DNA from: CAVVAL01 sp963742725
Lineage (GTDB): Bacteria > Actinomycetota > Actinomycetes > Mycobacteriales > Cryptosporangiaceae
NCBI GenBank assembly: GCA_963742725.1
Contig: CAVUMX010000001.1
Location: forward strand, 310,001-374,000
DNA: 64,000 bases
Direction of reading: 5' to 3'
This document shows positions 1 through 8,094 of the stretch, piece by piece. Numbering within the stretch: position 1 is the stretch's first letter; each line of letters opens with the position of its first letter. The notes under the pieces were generated by a model. It did no database searches and was not told where the DNA came from. It worked only from the letters and a program-made list of their open reading frames with translations. The position numbers and the translations under genes were made by a program.

Positions 1-979
1 GCACCCGCTCATCCCCTACCATGCCGCCCACACCGCGACCCGCCGCGGGCGCCACGCCAGCATTCGGCGCCAACCCCGCAGCGGGCACCGCATTGGCTGC
101 CAACCCGGCGGCCGGCGCGGCATTCGACGCCAACCCGGCGGCGGGCGCGGCATTCGACGCCAACCCGGCGCCCGGCGCGGCATTCGACGCCAGCCCACCG
201 CTCGCCGCGCCGGGCGTCGCCAGGGTGCCCGGCGTTGTCGCGGCTTCGGCGGCCCCGAGTGGCTCGGGCACAGACGGTTGGGCGGCCGCGGCGGCGCGCT
301 CGACGTCGGCGCGGATGATCAGCCCGCCGCGCCCCGAGCCGTGCAGTGTGGCCAGGTCCAGCCCGTACTCGCGGGCGAGCCGCCGCACGACCGGCGAAAC
401 AACCGCCGGCTGTACCGCGCCCCCGACCTTCGGACTTTTGAGGGTCGGCGGGACGCCGGAACCCTCAAAAGTCCGAAACTCGGCGGTAGTGGCGGTGCTG
501 GCGGCGGCCGGGGCGGGGGCGCTGCGCCGGGGGCGGCGGTTGCGGCGCGGCGTCTCCACCGTGCCGTACCCGACGAGCACCGCACCCGACCCCGCCGAGG
601 CCGCGCCGGCACCGGCCGACCCCGCGCCCGCGCCCGCACCCGCGCCGATCACACCCGCGCCCGCGCCGGCCGCGCCAGCGCCAACTCCCGCGCCACGCGC
701 AGACCCAGCACCGGCATCCACGACGCGCGCTGACTCGACTCCAGCGGTGGTGCCGATGGAGATGAGCGCGGCGCCGACGTCGACCACCGCGCCCTCGGCG
801 CCGTGCAGCTCGACGACCTCGCCGGCGTACGGCGATGGCACCTCGACGGTCGCCTTCGCGGTCTCGACCTCCACGACGGGCTGGTCCACCGCGACGGTCT
901 CCCCGACGGTGACCAGCCAGCGCACGATCTCGGCCTCGGTCAGTCCCTCACCGAGGTCCGGCAGCAGGAAGGTGTTCAC
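1..979 (-). CDS. bkdC: Dihydrolipoamide acyltransferase (E2) of a branched-chain 2-oxoacid dehydrogenase, C-terminus cut by window edge
   Basis: E2 core subunit that carries acyl groups from E1 to CoA on a lipoyl arm. The GTG start at 979 follows a GGGGG tract; no stop occurs before base 1, so about 326 codons are visible. Residues 1-75 form a lipoyl domain beginning NTFLLPDLGEG, with the lipoylated lysine K42 in the ETAKA motif. Next come a long Ala/Gly linker, a peripheral-subunit-binding segment (PVVRRLAREYGLDL, then GSGRGG) and a second linker with tandem 10-residue repeats. The visible end (ERVPLRG-type residues) is the usual start of the acyltransferase core, which lies outside. It follows E1 beta by about 60 bp. 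Branched-chain rather than pyruvate specificity is inferred from the adjacent Lrp regulator. Confidence 0.85.
   Translation of the reverse strand, partial: MNTFLLPDLGEGLTEAEIVRWLVTVGETVAVDQPVVEVETAKATVEVPSPYAGEVVELHGAEGAVVDVGAALISIGTTAGVESARVVDAGAGSARGAGVGAGAAGAGAGVIGAGAGAGAGSAGAGAASAGSGAVLVGYGTVETPRRNRRPRRSAPAPAAASTATTAEFRTFEGSGVPPTLKSPKVGGAVQPAVVSPVVRRLAREYGLDLATLHGSGRGGLIIRADVERAAAAAQPSVPEPLGAAEAATTPGTLATPGAASGGLASNAAPGAGLASNAAPAAGLASNAAPAAGLAANAVPAAGLAPNAGVAPAAGRGVGGMVGDERV
61..200. repeat. 30-bp tandem repeat in the E2 linker, about 4.7 copies
   Basis: Units begin at 61, 91, 121, 151 and 181, the first and last degenerate. On the minus strand each unit encodes a decapeptide close to AAPAAGLASN. 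It is an in-frame expansion of the flexible inter-domain linker of the E2 gene and should vary in length between strains. Confidence 0.9.
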
Positions 980-1040
980 GGCGTACCCCCAGCCGCGGTC
1001 GACGCGGTGCGCCACACGCACGGCTCCGCCGATACGGCGT

Positions 1041-2096
1041 TCACGACTCGTCCCATTGGAGGGCCGCGACGGCGTCGAGAATGCGGTCGACGTTCGGCAG
1101 GTGGTGGTGTTCCAGCTTCGGCGCCGGGTACGGGATGTCGAAGCCGGTGACGCGGCCGATCGGCGCGTGCAGGTGGTGGAAGCACTGCTCGGTGACGCGC
1201 GCGGCGATCTCGGCGCCGAATCCGGCAAAACCCTGGGCTTCGTGGACGACGACGGCCCGTCCGGTCTTGCGGACACTCGCGCACACGGTCTCGTCGTCGA
1301 ACGGGACGAGGCTGCGCAGGTCGACGACCTCCAGGTCCCAGCCCTCGGCTTCGGCCTCGCGGGCGGCGTCGAGCGCGGTGGGCACTGTGGGCCCGTACGC
1401 GATCAGCGTGGCGGACGTGCCCGTCCGCCGTACCGCCGCCTGGCCGAGAACGGCCGACGAACCGGCGAGGGGAGCCTTCGACCAGTACAGCCGCTTGGGC
1501 TCCAGGAACACGACCGGGTCGGGCGAATCGATCGCGGCCCGGAGCAGCCCGTACGCGTCCTCCACAGTGGATGGCGCCACGACGTGCAGACCCGCCGTGT
1601 GCACGTAGTACGCCTCGGACGAGTCGCTGTGGTGCTCGACCCCGCCGATCCCGCCCGCGTACGGCACCCGGATGACCAGCGGCAGCGAGACACGTCCGCG
1701 CGTGCGGTTCCGCATCTTCGCGACGTGGCTCGTGAGCTGCTCGAACGCCGGGTACGCGAACGCGTCGAACTGCATCTCGACGACGGGCCGCAGCCCGTTC
1801 ATCGCCATGCCGATCGCCGTCCCGAGGATGCCGGCCTCGGCCAGCGGGGTGTCGAAGCACCGCTGCTCGCCGAAATCCCTGGTGATGCCGTCGGTCACCC
1901 GGAACACGCCACCGAGCGGACCCACGTCCTCACCGAAGATCACGACCCGCTCGTCGGCGGCGAGCGCGTCCCGCAGCGCACGGTTGAGCGCCTGCCCCAT
2001 GGTCACGTCGGCGACCGGAACGGCGGCACCGGAAACGGCGGCGCCGCCACGAGCGGCAACACCAGCACCCGCAGACCGCGAAGCCACGGCGGTCAC
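1041..2096 (-). CDS. bkdB: 2-oxoacid dehydrogenase E1 component, beta subunit
   Basis: Beta half of the thiamine-diphosphate-dependent E1 decarboxylase, which forms an alpha2-beta2 heterotetramer with the upstream gene product. The 351-residue product has the family core: MGQALNRALRDAL, FGEDVG, then the pyrimidine-binding region (EMQFDAFAYPAFEQL) and the C-terminal transketolase domain (VVDLRSLVPFD). I chose the GTG at 2096 because it overlaps the E1 alpha stop as GTGA, the coupling arrangement used repeatedly in this window. The ATG at 2000 is the alternative and would remove a 32-residue Ala-rich leader. Assignment to this family is secure; branched-chain specificity is inferred. Confidence 0.9.
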   Translation of the reverse strand: MTAVASRSAGAGVAARGGAAVSGAAVPVADVTMGQALNRALRDALAADERVVIFGEDVGPLGGVFRVTDGITRDFGEQRCFDTPLAEAGILGTAIGMAMNGLRPVVEMQFDAFAYPAFEQLTSHVAKMRNRTRGRVSLPLVIRVPYAGGIGGVEHHSDSSEAYYVHTAGLHVVAPSTVEDAYGLLRAAIDSPDPVVFLEPKRLYWSKAPLAGSSAVLGQAAVRRTGTSATLIAYGPTVPTALDAAREAEAEGWDLEVVDLRSLVPFDDETVCASVRKTGRAVVVHEAQGFAGFGAEIAARVTEQCFHHLHAPIGRVTGFDIPYPAPKLEHHHLPNVDRILDAVAALQWDES

Positions 2097-3181
2097 GACA
2101 GTTCCAGTTCGGCGGCGAGGCGGGCGGCCTGGCCGCGCAGCTGCGTCGTCTTCTCGGCGTACACGTGCGCGAACAGGTCGGCCGGGTCGAGGACGGGGTC
2201 GGCGTTCATACGGTCGCGCAGGTCCGCCGCGAAGTCTTCGGCCTCGGCGGCGACGGCGGCCACGAACGCGTCGTCGATCAGCTGCTCGTGACGCAGGTGC
2301 CGCTCGAACCGCGCGACCGGGTCGGCGCGGCGCCACCGCTCGACCTCGTCGTCGCTGCGGTACCGGGTGGCGTCGTCGGCGTTGGTGTGCGCGTCGATCC
2401 GGTACGTCATGGCCTCGATCAGCGTGGGGCCTTCGCCGCGACGTGCCCGCTCGGCGGCGTCCCGCACGGCCAGGTAGACGGCGACGACGTCGTTGCCGTC
2501 CACGGTCACGCCGGGCATGCCGTAGCCGACGGCCTTGTGGGCCAGCGTCGGCGCCTTCGTCTGGCGGGACAGCGGCACGCTGATCGCGTACCCGTTGTTC
2601 TGGACGAAGAAGACCGTCGGGGCGTTGAACACGGCCGCGAAGTTCATGGCCTCGTGGAAATCGCCCTCGCTGGTGGCGCCGTCGCCGGTGAAGGCCAGCG
2701 TGACGGTGTCCTCACCCTTGACGCGGGCGGCCTGGGCGAACCCGACGGCGTGCAGGGTCTGGGTGGCGAGCGGCGTGCACTGCGGGGCGGCGGCGTGCGC
2801 GTACGGGTCGTACCCGCAGTGCCAGTCGCCGCGCAGCAGCGTGAGCACGCCGACCGGGTCGATGTCGCGGCTCACGAGCGCGACGCTCTCCCGGTACGTG
2901 GGGAACAGCCAGTCCGTGGGCCGCAGGGCGAGGACGGCGCCGACCTGGCACGCCTCCTGCCCGTGCGAGGAGGGATAGACCGCGAGCCGGCCCTGCTTGG
3001 TGAGCGCGGTGGCCTGCTTGTCGAAGCGGCGTCCGACGACGAGGCGCCGGTACAGCTCGCGCAGGACGGCGGGTTCCACGTCCAGGAGGCGGGTGGTGTG
3101 GCCGTCCTCGTCGACGTAGCGCAGCGGCACCGGGTCGGGCAGCAGCGGAGCGGTCACCGGGATGTCGGCGGTGCTCGTCAT
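2093..3181 (-). CDS. bkdA: 2-oxoacid dehydrogenase E1 component, alpha subunit
   Basis: Catalyses ThDP-dependent decarboxylation of branched-chain 2-oxoacids from Val, Leu and Ile (pyruvate is the alternative substrate) and reductive acylation of the E2 lipoyl group. The 362-residue product carries the ThDP/Mg motif GDGATSEGDFHEA...QNN and the phosphorylation-loop region YRIDAHTNADDATRYR. The ATG at 3181 has GGAG nearby; an upstream in-frame ATG at 3208 lacks comparable support. First gene of the bkdA-B-C set, divergent from an Lrp/AsnC gene 136 bp away. Mycobacterial homologues once called PdhA were later reassigned to branched-chain substrates, which favours this call. Confidence 0.9.
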   Translation of the reverse strand: MTSTADIPVTAPLLPDPVPLRYVDEDGHTTRLLDVEPAVLRELYRRLVVGRRFDKQATALTKQGRLAVYPSSHGQEACQVGAVLALRPTDWLFPTYRESVALVSRDIDPVGVLTLLRGDWHCGYDPYAHAAAPQCTPLATQTLHAVGFAQAARVKGEDTVTLAFTGDGATSEGDFHEAMNFAAVFNAPTVFFVQNNGYAISVPLSRQTKAPTLAHKAVGYGMPGVTVDGNDVVAVYLAVRDAAERARRGEGPTLIEAMTYRIDAHTNADDATRYRSDDEVERWRRADPVARFERHLRHEQLIDDAFVAAVAAEAEDFAADLRDRMNADPVLDPADLFAHVYAEKTTQLRGQAARLAAELELS

Positions 3182-3317
3182 GGCGACTCCTTCTTCGCAG
3201 TCGTCCACCGACGATCCTCGGTACGCCGTAAACTGTCCACGCAGGGGTCGAATGACAAGACGTTTGGTCGTGAACGGTCGCCAGGCAGGCCAGTCGTCTC
3301 ATCGGGAGAGGTGTGAC
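3182..3317. promoter_or_regulatory. Divergent promoter region between bkdA and the Lrp/AsnC regulator
   Basis: This 136-bp gap holds both promoters of the divergent pair and is locally less GC-rich than its flanks. Lrp-family regulators commonly bind such shared regions. I could not assign -35/-10 boxes or an operator confidently. Confidence 0.5.
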
Positions 3318-3764
3318 GTGGTTCACGATGGACAAATGGCACGGCCGCTCGACGACACCGACCGGCGGATCCTCGCGATCCTGCGCCAGGACGGCCGGAT
3401 CTCGATGCGGACGCTCGCCGAGCAGGTCCACATCTCGCGGCCCAACGCGTACGCCCGCGTCGAACGGCTCCGCGAGGACGGCGTGATCCAGGGCTTCACG
3501 GTCCGGGTCGATCCGGTGCGCGCCGGTCTCCTGACCTCGGCGTACGTCACGTTGAAGATCGAGCAGAACTCCTGGCGGACGCTACGTCAGCGCGTCAACG
3601 CCCTGCCGCACGTCGAACACGTGGCGCTGGTGAGCGGCGACTTCGACGTGCTGCTGCTGGTGCGCACCAGGGACAACGCGGAACTCCGCCACCTGGTGCT
3701 GGAACGGCTTCAGGACATGCCCGAGGTACGGAGCTCCCGGACGCTGCTGGTGTTCGACGGTTAG
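3318..3764 (+). CDS. Lrp/AsnC-family transcriptional regulator
   Basis: Likely regulator of the divergent bkd genes, responding to an amino acid. The product (148 residues from the GTG at 3318) has the AsnC layout: winged helix-turn-helix near the N-terminus (LDDTDRRILAILRQDGRIS, then VHISRPNAYARVERL), a linker, and an RAM effector/oligomerisation domain ending in SGDFDVLLLVRTRD. GGGAGAG lies seven bases before GTG 3318. The ATG at 3336 (MARPLDDTD) is the alternative and gives a more typical N-terminus. Lrp-type BkdR regulators of branched-chain dehydrogenases are known; this pairing is inferred from position. Confidence 0.9.
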   Translation: MVHDGQMARPLDDTDRRILAILRQDGRISMRTLAEQVHISRPNAYARVERLREDGVIQGFTVRVDPVRAGLLTSAYVTLKIEQNSWRTLRQRVNALPHVEHVALVSGDFDVLLLVRTRDNAELRHLVLERLQDMPEVRSSRTLLVFDG

Positions 3765-3943
3765 GCCGCGCCCCCACGGCGGGTCAGGCTCTGGGGCAGG
3801 CGGAACGGGGTCCACCGGATGCTCGCGATGGGCTGGCCACGGTGCAGCAGGTCATTGTGCGCGTCGGCCTGGTTCTGCACCTCGCGCCGGTCACCGGCAG
3901 TGACACCGGGCCGCTCGCAGTCCGGACAGTGAAGCCGGTACAT
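3761..3943 (-). CDS. Small CPDC-motif protein of unknown function
   Basis: A 60-residue protein starting MYRLHCPDCERPG. The single CxxC pair near the N-terminus suggests half a zinc ribbon, completed by dimerisation or by no metal at all. The rest is polar. The ATG at 3943 has a good GGGAGAGG Shine-Dalgarno sequence. It converges on the Lrp gene with a 4-bp overlap. I do not recognise a named family. Confidence 0.6.
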   Translation of the reverse strand: MYRLHCPDCERPGVTAGDRREVQNQADAHNDLLHRGQPIASIRWTPFRLPQSLTRRGGAA

Positions 3944-4085
3944 CGGGTTCCTCTCCCGTACACGGTGCGGGGCGCACCACCATGGGGGACTGACGGTATC
4001 GGACGCGGACAACGACACGCCCTCCCCAACGCTCCCCCGAACGGGTGAGGAACATCTCCGCTCCTACCCCGTGATGAGATGAACC

Positions 4086-4817
4086 ATGCGCATGATCTGG
4101 CCGTCCTCGGACGCCCCCGAACTCGACGACACCGCCCTGACGAGCGCATACGCACTGCGTGACCGGTCGAGGCGGTGGCTGCGGGTCAACTTCGTGACCA
4201 GCCTCGACGGCGCCGTCGCGGTGGACGGCTATTCAGCTGGGCTCTCCGGTCCGTCCGACAAGAAGATCTTCAAGCTCTTGCGGGACGGGTGTGACGCCCT
4301 GCTCGTCGGCGCAGGCACGCTGCGTCACGAGGGATACAAGGCACTGAAGCTCGGCCCCGACCGGGCTGCGAAGCGCCGCGCGGCCGGGCTCGCCGAGCAG
4401 CCCACCCTGGTCGTGGTGAGCGGCCGTCTGGACATCCCCGTCGAGGTGCTGGCGGGCTCCCCCGTGCGGCCGGTCGTGGCCACCCACGCCGCGTCGCCGC
4501 CCGACCGCCGCGCGGCGCTGGCCGAGGTCGCCGACGTGCTCGTCACCGGCGACGAGACGGTCGACCTGGACGTGCTGCTCGCGGCCCTCGCCGAGCGGGG
4601 GCTCACGCAGGTGCTGTGCGAGGGCGGTCCGCACCTGTTCGGCGCGTTGACGGCCGCCGACCTGGTGGACGAGCTGTGCCTCACCGTGTCGCCGGTGCTC
4701 GCCGGGCCGGGCGAGGGCAGGATCACCGCCGGGACGCCGGTGCCCGATCCGCGCCAGCTCGCACTGGCCCACGTGCTGGAGTCGGACGGCAACCTGTTCC
4801 TGCGCCACACCCGCTGA
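4086..4817 (+). CDS. RibD C-terminal-type pyrimidine reductase family protein
   Basis: NADPH-dependent reductase fold related to the C-terminal domain of RibD (5-amino-6-(5-phosphoribosylamino)uracil reductase) and to dihydrofolate reductase. The 243-residue product shows VNFVTSLDGAVA near the N-terminus, then DALLVGAGTLRHEGY, and the C-terminal LCEGGPHLFGAL signature of the family. There is no deaminase domain and no riboflavin gene nearby, so it is a stand-alone paralogue whose substrate cannot be stated. Start ATG 4086; ATG 4092 is possible. Its stop abuts the stop of the convergent ligase gene. Confidence 0.85.
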   Translation: MRMIWPSSDAPELDDTALTSAYALRDRSRRWLRVNFVTSLDGAVAVDGYSAGLSGPSDKKIFKLLRDGCDALLVGAGTLRHEGYKALKLGPDRAAKRRAAGLAEQPTLVVVSGRLDIPVEVLAGSPVRPVVATHAASPPDRRAALAEVADVLVTGDETVDLDVLLAALAERGLTQVLCEGGPHLFGALTAADLVDELCLTVSPVLAGPGEGRITAGTPVPDPRQLALAHVLESDGNLFLRHTR

Positions 4818-5885
4818 TCAGCCGCCGGTGAGGACGTCCGCCAGGTTGAACCGGACGGGGCGCTCCAGCTGGTCGTACGTGCACGACTCGGGGTCCCGGT
4901 CGGGACGCCAGCGTTCGAACTGGGCGGTGTGCCGGAACCGGACGCCCTCCATGTAGTCGTAGCGGACCTCGACGACGCGCTCCGGCCGCAGCGGGATGAA
5001 GGACAGGTCCTTGCCCGCGTTCCAGCGGCTCTGCTCGTTCTTGCGAGGCGTGCGCTCGCCGCCTTCGTGGGCCGCCCAGTTCCACGGGTGGCCCTCGAAC
5101 GTGGTCACCAGGGGCTGCAGCTCGGTGAACAGCGACTTGCGGGTCTCCATCGGGAACGCGCCGATCACCCCGACGGACGCCAGCACCCCGCGCTCGTCGT
5201 ACAGGCCGAGCAGGAGCGAGCCGATCGTGTCGTCGCCGGACTTGTGTACCCGGTAGCCGGCGACCACGCAGTCGGCCGTCCGCTTGTGCTTGATCTTGCT
5301 CATCACTCGCTTGTCCGGCTGGTAGGTCTGGTCGGGCTTCTTGGCGATCAGCCCGTCGAGGCCGGCCCCCTCGAACTCCGCGAACCACCGCCGCGCGGTC
5401 TCCAGATCCCGGGTGAGCGGCGTGACGTGCACGGGCGCCTGCGCCTTGGCGAGCGCCTGCTCGAGGATCTCGCGACGTTCGGCGAACGGCCGCTGCGTCA
5501 GGTCCTCGTCGCCCAGCGCCAGCAGGTCGAACGCCACGAAGCTGGCTGGGGTCTGTTCCGAGAGCAGCTTCACCCGGCTCGCCGCCGGATGGATCCGCTG
5601 CTGCAGGGCCTCGAAGTCCAGCCGGTTGTTCTCGGTGTCGGCGACGATGATCTCCCCGTCGATCACCGCGCGCTCCGGGAACTCCGCCAGCACGGCCGCC
5701 ACGACCTCGGGGAAGTACCGGGTCATCGGCTTGGTGTTCCGGGACCCCAGCTCCACCTCGTCGCCATCGCGGAAGACGATCGTGCGGAAGCCGTCCCACT
5801 TGGGCTCGTAGCACTGCTGAGCTGGGATCTCGCCGATCGGCTTGGCGAGCATCGGCAGGATCGGAGGCATGACGGGTAGGTCCAT
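4818..5885 (-). CDS. ATP-dependent DNA ligase, LigC type
   Basis: Seals nicks in DNA by an ATP-dependent adenylylation mechanism. The 355-residue product is adenylation domain plus OB fold only, with no polymerase or nuclease domain, as in actinobacterial LigC. The adenylated lysine is K29 in EPKWDGFR; further nucleotidyltransferase motifs are IDGEIIV, SFVAFDLLA, DGLIAKK and SKIKHKRTADCVV. ATG 5885 is preceded by GGGGAGGA. A LigD-type polymerase gene lies 2.2 kb upstream on the same strand, which suggests joint work in non-homologous end joining or gap repair, although no Ku gene is in the window. Confidence 0.93.
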   Translation of the reverse strand: MDLPVMPPILPMLAKPIGEIPAQQCYEPKWDGFRTIVFRDGDEVELGSRNTKPMTRYFPEVVAAVLAEFPERAVIDGEIIVADTENNRLDFEALQQRIHPAASRVKLLSEQTPASFVAFDLLALGDEDLTQRPFAERREILEQALAKAQAPVHVTPLTRDLETARRWFAEFEGAGLDGLIAKKPDQTYQPDKRVMSKIKHKRTADCVVAGYRVHKSGDDTIGSLLLGLYDERGVLASVGVIGAFPMETRKSLFTELQPLVTTFEGHPWNWAAHEGGERTPRKNEQSRWNAGKDLSFIPLRPERVVEVRYDYMEGVRFRHTAQFERWRPDRDPESCTYDQLERPVRFNLADVLTGG

Positions 5886-5950
5886 GACCGCATCCTCCCC
5901 CGACCGGTGGCGGTGCTGTCCAGATCTTCGGGTTCGGGGATTAGTGTCGT

Positions 5951-7471
5951 GTGATGCGATCAGGCGACCGGTACCGCCACATCCGTAGGGCTCTGGCCGT
6001 GCTCACGACCGCGGTGCTCGCCGCGTGCAGCATGCCGGCCGAGGGCACCTGGTCGGATCAGGCCGCCCCGCCGTCCGACTCCGGCCAGGTCACCTGGCGG
6101 GGCTGCCAGGACGAAGCGGAGGAACTGGCCGGGGCGCCGCTGTCCGGGGCGAAGGTCGAGTGCGGCGAGCTGGCGGTGCCGCAGGACTGGGCGAAGAAGG
6201 ACGGGCCCACGTTCACGCTGTCCCTGATGCGGGTGCGGGCGACGGGGCCCAGGATCGGGTCGCTGCTGATCAACCCGGGTGGGCCGGGCGCGTCCGGCGT
6301 CGACATGGCGGCGTACAGCGCCCTGTTCCTGCCGTCGGAGGTCCGGCGGCGGTTCGACATCGTCGGCTTCGATCCGCGCGGCGTCGGCCGGTCCACGCAG
6401 GTCGACTGCATCAGCGACGCGGACAAGGACACGATCATCGCCGCGACGCCCGACCCGGTGAGCCAGGCGGACTTCGACGCGCAGGTCACGCTCGCGCGCA
6501 AGATCGGGGACGGGTGCGCCACCGAGCACGGCGCCGCGCTCGGCCTGTTCAACACCGAGCAGACCGCCCGCGACATGGACGCCATCCGCGCGGCCGTCGG
6601 CGACGAGAAGCTCACCTACCTCGGTTACTCCTACGGGACGGCGCTCGGCGCGGTGTACGCGCAGCTCTTCCCCGGCAAGATCCGCGCGCTCGTCCTCGAC
6701 GGCGCCGTCGACCTGCAGCAGGACAACGCCACGGCCAGCGAGGGCCAGGCCGCCGGGTTCGAGAAGGCCTTCGACAACTTCGCGGCGGACTGCCTGAAGA
6801 AGAGCTGCCCCATCGGCCCCGACCCGCGCGCCACCGTGCGCCAGCTGCTCGCCGCCCCGCCGGTACCGGGCAAGGGCGGCGAGAAACGCGCCGCCACCAG
6901 CGGCCACACCCTGTACGCCGTGGTCGCCGCCCTGTACTCCCAGGAGCAGTGGGCCACCCTCGCCAAGGCGCTCGGTGACCTGCGCGGCGGCGATCCGACC
7001 GGCGTCTTCTCGCTGTCCGACCTGTACAACAGCCGCGACACCGCCGGCGAGTACGACAACCAGATCGACGCGAACAGCGCCATCAACTGCGCCGACGAGG
7101 AGAAGCCGGAGACCCTTGCCCGGGTCCGGGAACTCCAGTCGACCTGGCGGGCGAAGTACCCGCTGTTCGGCGCCCCGCTGGCCATGTCGCTGCTGAGCTG
7201 CGCGGTCTGGCCGGGCACCCACGACCCGTACCCGACGGGCACCGCCGTGGGGGCGCCGCCGATCGTCGTCGTCGGCACCACCGGCGACCCGGCCACGCCG
7301 TACGAGAACACCGCCAAGCTCGCCCGGATGCTCGGGACCGGTGTCGTCGTCACCTGGCAGGGCGAGGGGCACACGGCGTACCCGCAGACGAAGTGCGTCC
7401 GGGACGCGGTGAACGACTACCTCATCGAGCTGAAGGCCCCGTCCGACGGCACCACCTGCGCAGCCCGCTAA
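5951..7471 (+). CDS. Secreted alpha/beta hydrolase, tripeptidyl-aminopeptidase-like (S33) lipoprotein
   Basis: Probable exported peptidase of the family that includes Streptomyces SlpD/tripeptidyl aminopeptidases. The 506-residue product has an N-terminal signal with lipobox LAAC, so it is probably a lipoprotein. The oxyanion region reads INPGGPGASG; the nucleophile elbow is GYSYGTALG (Ser); a C-terminal cap/TAP-like domain ends with GTTGDPATPYENT (Asp) and GEGHTAY (His), completing the triad. Start is GTG 5951 or ATG 5954. It converges on the phosphoribosyltransferase gene with a 4-bp overlap. Confidence 0.9.
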   Translation: MMRSGDRYRHIRRALAVLTTAVLAACSMPAEGTWSDQAAPPSDSGQVTWRGCQDEAEELAGAPLSGAKVECGELAVPQDWAKKDGPTFTLSLMRVRATGPRIGSLLINPGGPGASGVDMAAYSALFLPSEVRRRFDIVGFDPRGVGRSTQVDCISDADKDTIIAATPDPVSQADFDAQVTLARKIGDGCATEHGAALGLFNTEQTARDMDAIRAAVGDEKLTYLGYSYGTALGAVYAQLFPGKIRALVLDGAVDLQQDNATASEGQAAGFEKAFDNFAADCLKKSCPIGPDPRATVRQLLAAPPVPGKGGEKRAATSGHTLYAVVAALYSQEQWATLAKALGDLRGGDPTGVFSLSDLYNSRDTAGEYDNQIDANSAINCADEEKPETLARVRELQSTWRAKYPLFGAPLAMSLLSCAVWPGTHDPYPTGTAVGAPPIVVVGTTGDPATPYENTAKLARMLGTGVVVTWQGEGHTAYPQTKCVRDAVNDYLIELKAPSDGTTCAAR

Positions 7472-8094
7472 GCGAGCAGGGAAACCACCTCGGCGTCCCG
7501 TACCTGGGTGAAGTCGTCGTACCAGCGGCCCACCGCCACGAAGTCGTCCGGGCGGTGGACGCAGATCACCAGCTCGGCCTGGCCGTACAGGGCGGCGGCC
7601 GGCTCGATGGCGCACACCGGCGCGGCGAACACCAGGTAGGCGGCGCCCCGCCGGCGCAGTTCGGCGAGCGCTGCCCGGGCCGTAACGCCGGTGGCGAGTC
7701 CGTCGTCGACCACGACGACCGTCCGGCCCTCGACCACCAGCGGCGGACGGTCGCCCCGGTACCGCGCCAGCCTGCGGTGCACCTCGGCGCGTTCCCGTTC
7801 GACGACCGGCGCGAGGTCGTCCGCGGTCAGTCCGGCGAGGCGCAGGACGCCCGCGTCGTACACCGGCGGCCCGTCCCCGCACACCGCGCCGGCGCCCAGC
7901 TCGGGACGCCACGGGACGCCGACCTTGCGCGCCACGACGACGTCCAGTTCGGCGCCGAGCGCCTGGGCCACCTCGTACGCGACCGGCACGCCGCCGCGCG
8001 GCAGCCCCAGTACCAGCGGAGCCGTCAGCTCCGCGGCCGCCACCCGCCCGGCCAGTTCACGCCCGGCTGCACGGCGGTCAGCGAAAAAGGTCAC
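7468..8094 (-). CDS. Phosphoribosyltransferase-domain protein
   Basis: A 208-residue type I phosphoribosyltransferase fold. The PRPP-binding loop is VVVVDDGLATG, and the N-terminal region has the LGLPRGGVPVAYEVA signature of the family often found beside erythromycin-esterase or alpha/beta hydrolase genes in actinobacteria. The base substrate is unknown. GTG 8094 overlaps the stop of the polymerase-domain gene (GTGA), so the two are probably translationally coupled; whether the enzyme serves nucleotide supply for repair is speculation. Confidence 0.88.
   Translation of the reverse strand: MTFFADRRAAGRELAGRVAAAELTAPLVLGLPRGGVPVAYEVAQALGAELDVVVARKVGVPWRPELGAGAVCGDGPPVYDAGVLRLAGLTADDLAPVVERERAEVHRRLARYRGDRPPLVVEGRTVVVVDDGLATGVTARAALAELRRRGAAYLVFAAPVCAIEPAAALYGQAELVICVHRPDDFVAVGRWYDDFTQVRDAEVVSLLA

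Noticed and set aside
21..2291. Open frame of 756 codons on the plus strand opposite the E2/E1 genes
   Set aside because: Shadow of three dehydrogenase genes; its repeats are the complement of the E2 linker.
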